From UBA7430 sp002478765 (lineage in GTDB: Bacteria; Bacteroidota; Bacteroidia; Flavobacteriales; UBA7430), in the NCBI GenBank assembly GCA_943789355.1, contig CALSTU010000001.1:186001-250000 (forward strand): 64,000 nucleotides of DNA. Direction: 5' to 3'. Numbering within the stretch: the first letter of the stretch is position 1; the number at the start of each line of letters is the position of its first letter. The notes beneath the pieces were generated by a model that was not told the origin of the DNA, ran no database searches, and was given only the letters and a program-made list of their open reading frames with translations. Made by a program: the position numbers and the translations under genes. Below are positions 51,629 through 60,583 of the stretch, piece by piece.

Positions 51629-52846
51629 TTACAAGCCAAAATGTTTCTCAGCCAAAGAAGTAACCTCATCACCAATAGCCAAGCATGCAGTAGCAGCAGG
51701 AGACGGAGCGTTTAACACGTGAATACTCCGGTCTTTGTATTCAATTTTAAAATCATCAATCACATCACCCGAATCACCCAAAGCCATCGCACGAACTCCA
51801 GATCTACCGGGCTTGATATCATCCATCGTTAAGCTCGGACACATACGCTGTAATTGTTTTAAAAACAATCGCTTTGAAAAAGCTCTTTTGTATTCGTTTA
51901 GACCAAATTGCCAATGTTTAAAGAACAATTTCCAAGTACCTTTATACCCTAAAGCTTCTGTGGTGTCCTTAAGGCTAAAATCTGTTTTACCATATCCTTC
52001 TCGCTTGAAGGTGAAAACAGCATTTGGCCCACACTCTATGGTCCCATCAGTCATGCGAGTAAAATGTACGCCTAGAAATGGAAATTCAGGATTAGGAACA
52101 GGATAAACTAAATTCTTAATCTTTTTCATGCCCTGTTCCGTCAGATCATAATAATCTCCTCGAAAACCAACGATACGCATGTCTAAGTGAACATGATCCT
52201 TACGTGCCATACGATCAGAATGTAATCCTACACAGAAAACCATGAAACGTGACTTCACCATACCTTTGGAAGTTGAAATCGAAGAAATCTCACCTTTGTC
52301 GAATTTTAACACTTCGCAATCGGTCAATACATCTGAATCGGGATTGATGGATTTAATCAACTCCGCAAGCTTTAATGTAACCCCCTTAAAGTCAATAATT
52401 CCTGATTCTGGAACCCAAAGCGCTTTAATTCCGGCTATATAAGGTTCAATTTCTTGAATACGCTTCTTATCAATAACTTCGATGCCCACCAATCCGTTCT
52501 TAAGACCATTTTCACGAATTTTATCCAAACGAGGGAGCTCTTCTTGACTTGTGGCTACCACAATTTTCCCACAAATATCATAATCAACACCGTGTTCTTC
52601 TGCAAAGGAAACCAACTGTTTTCTTCCATTCACACAAGTTAAAGCTCTGTAGGATCCGGGACGATAATACAGACCGGAGTGAATCACGCCCGAATTTCTT
52701 CCTGTCTGATGAAAAGCAAGTTGGGACTCTTTCTCTAGGACAGCAAGAGTTAAATTAGGATACTTACACTGAAGTTTGTAAGCTGTGGCCAAACCCACTA
52801 TTCCACCACCAACGATGGTAATATCATAAATTTTGGACTCTTGCAT
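51629..52846 (-). CDS. lhgO: L-2-hydroxyglutarate oxidase
   Basis: A 405-residue FAD-dependent oxidase that returns L-2-hydroxyglutarate to 2-oxoglutarate. The dinucleotide motif is IVGGGIVGLATAYKLQ, followed by FHQTGRNSGVIHSGLYYRPG and the C-terminal RSGVRAMALGDSGDVIDDF, as in LhgO. It is a single gene, followed by 150 bases in which I see nothing. Confidence 0.93.
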   Translation of the reverse strand: MQESKIYDITIVGGGIVGLATAYKLQCKYPNLTLAVLEKESQLAFHQTGRNSGVIHSGLYYRPGSYRALTCVNGRKQLVSFAEEHGVDYDICGKIVVATSQEELPRLDKIRENGLKNGLVGIEVIDKKRIQEIEPYIAGIKALWVPESGIIDFKGVTLKLAELIKSINPDSDVLTDCEVLKFDKGEISSISTSKGMVKSRFMVFCVGLHSDRMARKDHVHLDMRIVGFRGDYYDLTEQGMKKIKNLVYPVPNPEFPFLGVHFTRMTDGTIECGPNAVFTFKREGYGKTDFSLKDTTEALGYKGTWKLFFKHWQFGLNEYKRAFSKRLFLKQLQRMCPSLTMDDIKPGRSGVRAMALGDSGDVIDDFKIEYKDRSIHVLNAPSPAATACLAIGDEVTSLAEKHFGL

Positions 52847-53028
52847 CTGTTATTTTTTTTGCAAAAATACAATTTTATAACAAAATCACCACGTTCAAAA
52901 GGACTTCAAAATTTAGTTTCAATATGTGAATTACAATCTATTTGTCTGCATATGAAGATATTATTAAGGTCACATAAAAGAATATGAAAAAAATATTACA
53001 ACAATATATCTATTCATGTTAATTATTA

Positions 53029-53036
53029 TATATTTG
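53029..53036 (+). promoter_or_regulatory. -7 element of a candidate structured RNA
   Basis: TATATTTG matches the consensus exactly and stands 6-14 bases before the first helix of the RNA below. No protein gene on the plus strand follows, so it appears to drive a non-coding transcript. Confidence 0.55.
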
Positions 53037-53042
53037 TTGCAG

Positions 53043-53260
53043 CCAATTAGTTCTAAGATCAGCTCAAGACTACATTTAGTAGATGATAAGGAGTTATCTT
53101 TGAAGAGTTAATCAGTTCTTAGGACTTTTTGGCGGCTCTGATAGGATAACTCCGTTTGCTGTTGAGCTCGTGTTTGTGGTAAGGATAGGAAAGGAAAATA
53201 AGTGATTTGTTCCTAAACTTCTTACAGAAATCACTTCTCATTTAGAACCCATAGTGATTC
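53043..53260 (+). ncRNA. Candidate structured non-coding RNA
   Basis: Nested perfect helices: GTTCTAA 53050/TTAGAAC 53242 (outer), AGCTCAA 53061/TTGAGCT 53162, GGAGTTATC 53090/GATAACTCC 53145, ATCAG 53111/CTGAT 53138, plus a side hairpin AAGTGATTT 53200/AAATCACTT 53228. A -7 box precedes it directly. The elongated, nested form and ~200-base length recall 6S RNA, but I cannot confirm that; tmRNA, SRP RNA and RNase P are excluded by missing signatures. On the minus strand it would be the 3' flank of the YeeE genes. Confidence 0.55.
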
Positions 53261-53279
53261 TTATGAAAAAGGTTAGGGT

Positions 53280-53366
53280 GTAGTACTGATAGTTAATAAT
53301 TAACCATTGAAAATTTTCGATTATGCCAAAAGAAAATTTTGGAAATGAATTATTATACAGTACTAC
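53280..53366. repeat. Long imperfect inverted repeat
   Basis: GTAGTACTG (53280-53288) pairs with CAGTACTAC (53358-53366), TAATAATT with AATTATTA inside, and GAAAATTTTC-like palindromes at the centre. It may be a terminator for the RNA upstream, a minus-strand 3' structure or a small MITE-like element. Confidence 0.55.
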
Positions 53367-53382
53367 ACTTCTTTGTAATGAA

Positions 53383-53817
53383 CTAAAATCCAACCATCAG
53401 TGAGGGAGCTTTCCTCGGAACGCACCGTAGCAAGCAATAGGTTCCTAAAAGAGATCCAATCACGACACATAGAATCGGTAAAAAACCAGCGCCCAAAAGA
53501 ACAAACATAGGACCAGGACATGCTCCAGCGAGCCCCCAACCAAGACCAAACAAGATTCCCCCTGTGAGGTATCGCTTCCAACCTTTATCCTTGGATTTGA
53601 TATGAATTTGTTGACCATCAAGAATTGACTCAACCCGAAATTTTTTAAGACCAAACATCACAAGAGCTCCAAATAAAACAGCAGAACCGATAATACCGTA
53701 CATATGAAAAGAATCAAATTGAAACATTTCATAGATCCGAAACCAAGAAGCTACTTCCGACTTAAACAACACAACACCAAGTAAAATACCGATTAAAAAA
53801 AAGAGAACCGTTCGCAT
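53383..53817 (-). pseudogene. YeeE/YedE half-transporter, second gene, frameshifted near its end
   Basis: From ATG 53817 it reads MRTVLFFLIGILLGVVLFKS, then KRYLTGGILFGLGWGLAGA with CPGPMFVLLGAGF, the conserved cysteine motif of sulfur-importing DUF395/TsuA-type proteins. The family ends in a motif like YGAFRGKLPH, which is found in another frame ending at 53397; as read, the protein ends with unrelated residues. The start overlaps the stop of the first half-gene (TAATG). The loss affects only the C-terminal tail, so some function may remain. Confidence 0.7.
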
Positions 53818-54377
53818 TAGAATAATATAGGTGAGATGAAATGATTCATAAATAAACCCCCTAGAAAAAAACCTATAACGGCAATCAATTAGGGCCACTG
53901 TAAATTACTGAGCTCTGAAATAGCATGTCCCGAAGTACATCCTCCCGCATACCGAGCCCCGAAACCAACAAGAAACCCACCGCCCAATAAAAGCAGTAGG
54001 TTCTTCTTTTGGTGAAGGATCTCAGTACCAAAAAGCAATTCAGGCATGTACGACTGTCCTGCGTCTAAAACACCCAGCCCTTGCAACTGAGCGATCGTTT
54101 CTGGATTTAAGTCAACAACAGTGGTTGAAGTCAAAAATTGGGAAGCAATGAAACCGCCTACAACCGTTCCGGCAAGCACGGACAAATTCCAGGAATCACG
54201 TCTCCAGTCAAAACGAAAAAAAGACACGCTATTTCCTGCTCCAAAGGCACTACATAATGTTCGCAAATTAGAAGACATCCCAAAAGATTTACCTGAACAT
54301 AAAAGTAAGAACATAAAAAATGCAATCGCGGGGCCACTTAAATACCAGGGTCAAGGTTTTAAAATATATTCAATCAT
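53817..54377 (-). pseudogene. YeeE/YedE half-transporter, first gene, two nonsense codons
   Basis: The frame is continuous from ATG 54377 to 53817 (about 187 codons, normal) apart from two stops. Codon 9 is TGA where the family has Trp (KP-W-PWYLSGPAIAFFM), and TAA at 53889 replaces the residue between NLQWP and LIAVIGFFLGG. The conserved cysteine motif AGGCTSGHAISELSNLQ is present. Thiosulfate or related sulfur uptake is the family role. Point nonsense changes make sequencing error less likely than for indels. Confidence 0.78.
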
Positions 54378-55786
54378 GACTTAAGTTTTGAAGGGCAAAT
54401 AAATTTTGTCATCAATATGTTCGTTTTTTTTAGAGCTGTAAAACCACCTTTAACATCAATCAAATTGTGTATCCCTCTTTTTTTCAACAAGGATGCAGCC
54501 ATCATGCTTCGATATCCACCCGCGCAATGTATGTAGAAACTTTTATTTGTAGGGAAATCATCTAAATAATCATTCAAATAATTTAACGGCTTGTGGTTAG
54601 CCCCTCTGACATGATCCGTATTGTATTCGTTTTCATTGCGAACATCAAATAGAACTGAATTATCTGAACACAATGTATCCACCATATGTTCTGCTGTGCT
54701 TCGATTAACAGTATCGTATACCTTCCCCGAAGATTTCCAAGCGGAGAAACCACCTTCTAAAAAACCAATAGTTTGATCGAACCCAATACGAGAGAGTCGA
54801 GTTATAGCCTCCTCCTCTCTACCCTCTGGACATACCAAAAGAATGGTTTGATTAACATCCGTAATCAAAGCACCTACCCAGGGTGCAAAACTTCCATCAA
54901 GACCTATAAATATGGATTGAGGTATATGCGCTGTAGCAAAATCATCTTGATGGCGCACATCCAGAATCAGAGCATCAATTTGATTCGAAAGAGCTTCAAA
55001 ATCATCAACAGGTAAAGATCGATTAGCTCTTTGTAGAACTTCACTCACGTCTTCATACCCTGTCTTATTTAAAAGAATATTTATAGGGAAATAATTTGGT
55101 GGTGGTAACAGACCTTCTGTTACCTCTTTCACAAACTCAGACCTACTCATGTTACTTCGTAGAGCATAGTTTGTTTTTTTTTGATTCCCCAAAGAATCTA
55201 CCGTCTCCGTCCTCATGTTCTTTCCACAAGCTGACCCTGCTCCATGTGCGGGATAAATTAACACATCATCATCCAATGGCATTATTTTTGTTCGGATACT
55301 GTCGTATAAAATCTCAGCTAAATCTGCTGCGCTAGCACTGTGTCTCTGAGCCAAATCAGGACGACCAACATCTCCAATAAATAGCGTATCACCCGTAAAT
55401 AAAGCAATGTCTTTACCCTTGTGATCACGCAATAAATAACAGCAACTTTCTATCGTGTGACCCGGGGTGTGCAAGACGACTATTGTAAAATCACCAACAC
55501 CAAACTCCTGACCATCTTCGGCAATCAATGCATCAAACTCGGTTTCTGCTTGTGGACCAAAAACAACAGGCGCGCCCGTTACTTTAGAAAGCGTTAAATG
55601 ACCACTCACAAAATCGGCGTGAAAATGAGTTTCAAATATATATTTAAAAACCGAACCGTCTCTAGCAGCTCTATCAAGGTAAGGCTTAACCTCTCTGAGG
55701 GGATCAATCAGAATAGCCTCTCCTTTACTTTCAACATAGTAAGCCCCTTGAGACAGACATCCGGTGTATATTTGTTCAATTAGCAT
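54374..55786 (-). CDS. Metallo-beta-lactamase/double-rhodanese protein (persulfide dioxygenase type)
   Basis: A 470-residue fusion. The N-terminal MBL domain has THFHADFVSGH, TPGHTIES and FTGDTLFIGDVGRPDL, as in ETHE1/Blh persulfide dioxygenases, which oxidise glutathione persulfide to sulfite. Two rhodanese domains follow; the loops VCPEGREEE (about residue 318) and IHCAGGYRS (about 431) both keep a cysteine. Its stop overlaps the YeeE start. The whole frame is intact, unlike its neighbours. Confidence 0.9.
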   Translation of the reverse strand: MLIEQIYTGCLSQGAYYVESKGEAILIDPLREVKPYLDRAARDGSVFKYIFETHFHADFVSGHLTLSKVTGAPVVFGPQAETEFDALIAEDGQEFGVGDFTIVVLHTPGHTIESCCYLLRDHKGKDIALFTGDTLFIGDVGRPDLAQRHSASAADLAEILYDSIRTKIMPLDDDVLIYPAHGAGSACGKNMRTETVDSLGNQKKTNYALRSNMSRSEFVKEVTEGLLPPPNYFPINILLNKTGYEDVSEVLQRANRSLPVDDFEALSNQIDALILDVRHQDDFATAHIPQSIFIGLDGSFAPWVGALITDVNQTILLVCPEGREEEAITRLSRIGFDQTIGFLEGGFSAWKSSGKVYDTVNRSTAEHMVDTLCSDNSVLFDVRNENEYNTDHVRGANHKPLNYLNDYLDDFPTNKSFYIHCAGGYRSMMAASLLKKRGIHNLIDVKGGFTALKKTNILMTKFICPSKLKS

Positions 55787-55798
55787 TTTATTTCATAT

Positions 55799-57523
55799 TT
55801 AATGATTAAATTGATTGGAGATCTTTTCTTCATAAACGTCAGGGGTATCCCCCTCTAAATGTTTGATTGCTGCATCCAAACTCGAAAAAAAAATTTGTTG
55901 CATTGAATCATCAATACCGCTCTTATAAAAAGCATCACGGACAGGGCCTGTAACCTGAGTCCAAATTACTTTGACCTGATTTTTCCGCAAGTCTTCAACC
56001 CAATGATGTAGCATACTTAAGGCCGTCGCATCTATATAATGTATGGGACCGGCATCAATGATTAAGTGTTTTATTGAGGGGGTTTGCTTTCTAATTATAC
56101 CCTTAATTTCGTTCTTAAAATAAGCTTGATTACCGAAAAAAAGAGAACCGTCATAACGCAAAATCAGAACCTTTGGATAGGTGATTACATCGTTAGAAAA
56201 TCTTGATATATTTTTAAAATGATTCGTCCCCACGACCCTTCCCAAAATTGCAATATGAGGTTTTGAGCTTCTATAAACGGTGTGCGCTAAGGAACTGAAA
56301 ACACCGAAAAGAACCCCATACTTGACTCCCAAAAACAGCGTACTTAAAAATGTTATGCACAAAATATAAAACTCAATACGATGCATTTTCCACAATTTTT
56401 TTGGGTAACTAATATTGATGAGTTGAAATACAGCTACTAAAATAATAGCGCCCAAAACAGCCAGGGGTAAATGATAAAAATAATCGGTAAAAAAAAGCAG
56501 TACCAAACCAACTACCAGGGCACTAACAAATCCAGAAAGGGGTGTTTTGGCTCCCATTTGACTGTTTACTGCCGTTCGTGAAAACCCTCCACTGATAGGA
56601 TATGATTGAAAAAATGAACCCATCATGTTTGATGCTCCAAGAGCTATAAGCTCTTGATTCGGTCTTAAGGAAGATTGGGACTTTTGCTCTTGTACAGACT
56701 TAGTCACCGACAAGGCTTCCATAAATGCAATCAGTGCGAGAGTAAATGCCAAGGGCGCAAGCGAAAACCATTGAGAAATAGATGCTGAAGGCATTCTCAT
56801 TTCAGGAAGCCCCTCAGGAATGAAGCCCACAACATCAACACCACGATTTTCCCAGCCAAAATAAAAAGAAAGAAATGAGGCAAGCACTATTAAAATAAGA
56901 GCAGCCGGGAAACGAGAATAAAATCGCTTGAAAATCAACAAAAAAAATACAGCACCAACACCTACATAAAAAGTAGTTGATGGGAAAACAAAAGAAAATT
57001 TAGAAAGCTTAAATAAAAGCTTTTGAGAAACAATGTTATGCGATGAAGTATATCCAAAAACCGAATCCAATTGGCTCACACCTATAATGAGGGCTGCTGC
57101 AGATGAAAAGCCGCTGACTACAGGTTTTGATAAAAAATGAATCAAAAACCCAAGCCTTAAACCTCCCATAATCATCTGCAGCAAGCCCACAAAAAAAGCT
57201 AAAAAAATAGCCGCTACTATATATTCACCAGAATTAGAAAGAGACAAAGCACCCAAACCAGAAGCTACCAATAACGAATCCAGTGCTACGGGGCCAACCG
57301 ACAATTGTTTTGAAGTCCCCATAAAAGCATACACCAAAATCGGAAAAAAACTCGCGTACAAACCGTATACAGGAGGCAGTCCAGCAAGCATAGCATAAGC
57401 CATGCCCTGTGGAATCAAGAAGACACCCACAGTCACGCCAGCAAGTAAATCTCCCTTTAGGGACGTTGTAGGATAAGACCTCCCCCATGATAAAATGGGA
57501 AAAAACTGTTTCAAGTACTTCAT
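55799..57523 (-). CDS. SulP family anion transporter
   Basis: A 574-residue SLC26/SulP protein with about 11-12 membrane segments and a C-terminal STAS domain (about residues 430-550, LILRYDGSLFFGNQAYFKN and HLIIDAGPIHYIDATAL). The N-terminal FLIPQGMAYAMLAGLPPVYG is the family hallmark. The substrate may be sulfate or bicarbonate; the neighbouring persulfide dioxygenase and YeeE genes favour a sulfur oxyanion, possibly sulfite/sulfate export. It is 12 bases upstream of that gene. Confidence 0.9.
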   Translation of the reverse strand: MKYLKQFFPILSWGRSYPTTSLKGDLLAGVTVGVFLIPQGMAYAMLAGLPPVYGLYASFFPILVYAFMGTSKQLSVGPVALDSLLVASGLGALSLSNSGEYIVAAIFLAFFVGLLQMIMGGLRLGFLIHFLSKPVVSGFSSAAALIIGVSQLDSVFGYTSSHNIVSQKLLFKLSKFSFVFPSTTFYVGVGAVFFLLIFKRFYSRFPAALILIVLASFLSFYFGWENRGVDVVGFIPEGLPEMRMPSASISQWFSLAPLAFTLALIAFMEALSVTKSVQEQKSQSSLRPNQELIALGASNMMGSFFQSYPISGGFSRTAVNSQMGAKTPLSGFVSALVVGLVLLFFTDYFYHLPLAVLGAIILVAVFQLINISYPKKLWKMHRIEFYILCITFLSTLFLGVKYGVLFGVFSSLAHTVYRSSKPHIAILGRVVGTNHFKNISRFSNDVITYPKVLILRYDGSLFFGNQAYFKNEIKGIIRKQTPSIKHLIIDAGPIHYIDATALSMLHHWVEDLRKNQVKVIWTQVTGPVRDAFYKSGIDDSMQQIFFSSLDAAIKHLEGDTPDVYEEKISNQFNH

Positions 57524-57565
57524 ATAAGTACAAAAGTATAGGTCTGTTTTAAATAATACAGTGAC

Positions 57566-58207
57566 CTAGGTTACAGAGGGAGAGGTAAGTTCAATAGCAT
57601 GTCGATGTAATTCCAGTTTCCCCGCACGTTCTAAACGTTTGAGCAGACGTGAAATAACCACCCTAGAACTGTACAAATCATGTGCAATATTATGATGTGT
57701 AATCGATATCGGATTTTGTTGTGTAATTCTATTTTTTTCTACTAGATAACTCCACAAACGTGATTCTAAAAGATCAAAAGCAACGCTGTCTAATGTATCT
57801 AAAAGCTCATCCATACGTTCTTGATAGCTTTTTAACAAAAATTTACGCCAGGTGGGGTAACGTTCAGACCAAAGTTCCATTCGCGAGAGGGGAATCATAA
57901 TCAATTTCGTTGGTGTTTCAGTAACGGCTCTTATCCTACTCTTCAGTTGCCCGATTTCCCATGCAAAAGTTAAACTGCATGAATCCCCAGCCTCGAGGTA
58001 ATAAAGCAGTAATTAATCACCGTTTATATCTTCACGTGATATTTTAACAGCTCCTGAAACCACTAATGGAACTCCTTTAATCAGCTCACCGATATCCATA
58101 AGCTCGGTTTCTGCAGGAACATCGCGAAGAGTTCCTACCTCAGCAATCTCATTTAGCAAAGCTTCTTCAAATACAGTACCAAATTGGTTTTTTAGTGAAT
58201 GCATCAT
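57566..58207 (-). pseudogene. Crp/Fnr family regulator with an internal stop codon
   Basis: From ATG 58207 the frame reads MMHSLKNQFGTVFEEALLNE, then GAVKISREDINGD, TAA at 58013, and continues in the same frame LLLYYLEAGDSCSLTFAWEI to a C-terminal helix-turn-helix (NIAHDLYSSRVVISRLLKRL). Family members usually have Glu at the TAA position. Total length 213 residues is normal. It lies upstream of sulP on the same strand and was probably the regulator of the sulfur genes. No frame is lost, so only the nonsense change separates it from function. Confidence 0.82.
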
Positions 58208-58371
58208 GAGTTAATTTTAATTTCATATTAAATATAAACATTAAAATCTGGCTTTCGCCTTCTCAAAACCTCTTTAAACAAGCAAATTACCATAAGTTTT
58301 AGTGTTCCAATGAATCGAAGTAACCTATTCACATTTTTTTATTTATTTTTAGGGAAAAGTTGCTCACTACC

Positions 58372-60582
58372 ATGATAAACCATTCATACGCTCTCCTCCT
58401 ATTATTTATTTCCCACTCCCTCTGTTTTGCTCAATCTGATTTAGCAAGATGTGATCAATATTCAATCAATATCATTGAAGAAGATCAATGTTTACCTGGT
58501 GCTTTTTTTAAGCTCGGCTTCAATGACAACTCATACGATGTAATCGCTCGGCCTGCAGATGAAAACCCTTTGGACAACACCTATGAAGACTTTATTTGGT
58601 CGACAAGCCAAAACCTTTTAAGTTACCAACTTGACTTCAATGAAGACTCCACTGAAATAAGAGTTAAGAACCTATTTGACACCAACATTCGAAAAGTATA
58701 CCTGGACATCAAGCTGTCTGATGAAGAAACCTGCGAATACGCTCTAGATATTCAAGCGAAAACAAGATCAAACATCAAACCTACAGAATCGAACACCAGT
58801 TTGGCAAACCCATCAGATTCGATCAATATAGACTTTACTCCTGCCGGTGAGCAATGTTCTGTATTCAACTTTTCCCCAAAAAATTACAACAACGATAGTC
58901 TTCAAGACAACTACACCTACGAATGGTCTGTAACAGGGCCTAACGGCAGAAACATAACAGCATTGGGTCTCAATGAATCGGCATACTACCCTTTAGAATT
59001 GGATGGCCCTTACGACTTGTATGTGAAAGTTATCAAACCGATAGATTGTGGAAAAGCATTCGTTTATAGAGACCGTCTATTAGAAGATTTTGTTACCATC
59101 AATGGTAACACGGAATTGAAAAGTGAATTGGACTTCCTGTGCCTAGACCCAAAAACAAAATACCCTCTAAGCATCAATGACTTTTCCCCCATACTAAATC
59201 AAGTAGATACTTCGAATGCTGGCTTTAGTTGGAACATCTACAGAAAAAGACACAATCTAAGAGGAAACGGAATTGCCTACAGTGCCATTTACGATGACAT
59301 ACCCCTAAAAACCAACAGCTCAAAGGACAGCGTGTATTACCAATTCACCGAAGCTGGCGACTATTTAGTCGTTTACAACATCAATATTGTAGACGGCTGT
59401 ACCTATTCCGATCAGGAAACTTTCAACATAGGCGTTTATCCCCAATTCATATTCCCAAGAACCGAAATCGGATCTGCAGATTTTGAATATTTCCCAAGCT
59501 TGTGTTCGGGAAAAAACTCAGATGTATTTTTCTCCTTTGAAAGCACTTCTTACATTGATATCGGCAGCAAATCTGAATACAAGTGGTTTTCTTCAAACCC
59601 TAATGTCATCATTGATTCCCCGAATGAAAAAAATACAGACATTGCCTTTCGACATGAGGGCGAATATAAACTTACGCTTCAAGTAGAAAATAACTACGGA
59701 TGTGTTGACAATATTTCAAAACTAATTCGAGTTGAAAATGCCAAACCTAATGGTGAAACTCTTGCCCTGACCAGTTCCGTGATTAACAATGAATTCATTG
59801 AAGTCAAAATTGACAGTACGGCATTAGAAAACGGTTATTATTACGAATTAGATCGTTGGGATGCATACAACAACTGGATTGAAAGTTATTCAAGATTTGA
59901 TAGCTTGAATTTTATAGACAAAAACGTAGGAGTTGGCTCCAACAATTACCTCTACCAAGCAAACTATTTAGACTATTGTGGTAATAAGGTAAGAGCAAGT
60001 AATAAAACATCAAACATTCTTCTGGAAGGAGTGAAATCATCAAATCAACACCAACTAACATGGAGCCCTTACGAAGAGTGGAGCGATGGAATTAAAAACT
60101 ATCAAGTTCAACGTTTAAACCAAGTCACCAATACGTTTGAAACGCTTCAAGAAGTGAGTCCAAGCGACACATCGATGAACGACCAGATAGAACCATTGGT
60201 TATAGAGCAAGTAAATTCTGCATATTGCTATCGGATTCAAGCAAATCTGCTCAATGACACAAGTAACATTGTCTCAAACACCAAATGTTTTACCGCAGCG
60301 CTCAAAAATTATTTTCCAACCGCATTTACGCCCAACAATGACGGTATTAACGATGTCTTTAAATTTGGAGGCGCACATGCAAAATCGCTAAAAACTGTGA
60401 TCTATTCAAAGTGGGGTAATGCCGTATTCACTAGTGAGAAAAGCAATTTTGAATGGGATGGTATCGACAAGAATTCAGGAGAGCTATGCCAACAGGGCGT
60501 TTACATTGTCAAGTATGAATTGGTTGATTATAATGGGACAAGAACTTCAGATTATGTCAATCTCGTTCTGTTGAAAAACTAA
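58372..60582 (+). CDS. Large secreted protein with T9SS type-B C-terminal domain
   Basis: A 736-residue secreted protein. The signal peptide is MINHSYALLLLFISHSLC, ending near FAQ; I use ATG 58372 instead of the TTG at 58360. The middle contains PKD/Ig-like segments (for example TYEWSVTGPNG and YKWFSSNPNV), with several cysteines. The C-terminus, YFPTAFTPNNDGINDVFKF followed by WGNAVFTSEK and GVYIVKYELVD, is the gliding-motility-associated (type B) sorting domain. Exported through the type IX system; function unknown. Confidence 0.88.
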   Translation: MINHSYALLLLFISHSLCFAQSDLARCDQYSINIIEEDQCLPGAFFKLGFNDNSYDVIARPADENPLDNTYEDFIWSTSQNLLSYQLDFNEDSTEIRVKNLFDTNIRKVYLDIKLSDEETCEYALDIQAKTRSNIKPTESNTSLANPSDSINIDFTPAGEQCSVFNFSPKNYNNDSLQDNYTYEWSVTGPNGRNITALGLNESAYYPLELDGPYDLYVKVIKPIDCGKAFVYRDRLLEDFVTINGNTELKSELDFLCLDPKTKYPLSINDFSPILNQVDTSNAGFSWNIYRKRHNLRGNGIAYSAIYDDIPLKTNSSKDSVYYQFTEAGDYLVVYNINIVDGCTYSDQETFNIGVYPQFIFPRTEIGSADFEYFPSLCSGKNSDVFFSFESTSYIDIGSKSEYKWFSSNPNVIIDSPNEKNTDIAFRHEGEYKLTLQVENNYGCVDNISKLIRVENAKPNGETLALTSSVINNEFIEVKIDSTALENGYYYELDRWDAYNNWIESYSRFDSLNFIDKNVGVGSNNYLYQANYLDYCGNKVRASNKTSNILLEGVKSSNQHQLTWSPYEEWSDGIKNYQVQRLNQVTNTFETLQEVSPSDTSMNDQIEPLVIEQVNSAYCYRIQANLLNDTSNIVSNTKCFTAALKNYFPTAFTPNNDGINDVFKFGGAHAKSLKTVIYSKWGNAVFTSEKSNFEWDGIDKNSGELCQQGVYIVKYELVDYNGTRTSDYVNLVLLKN

Positions 60583-60583
60583 C

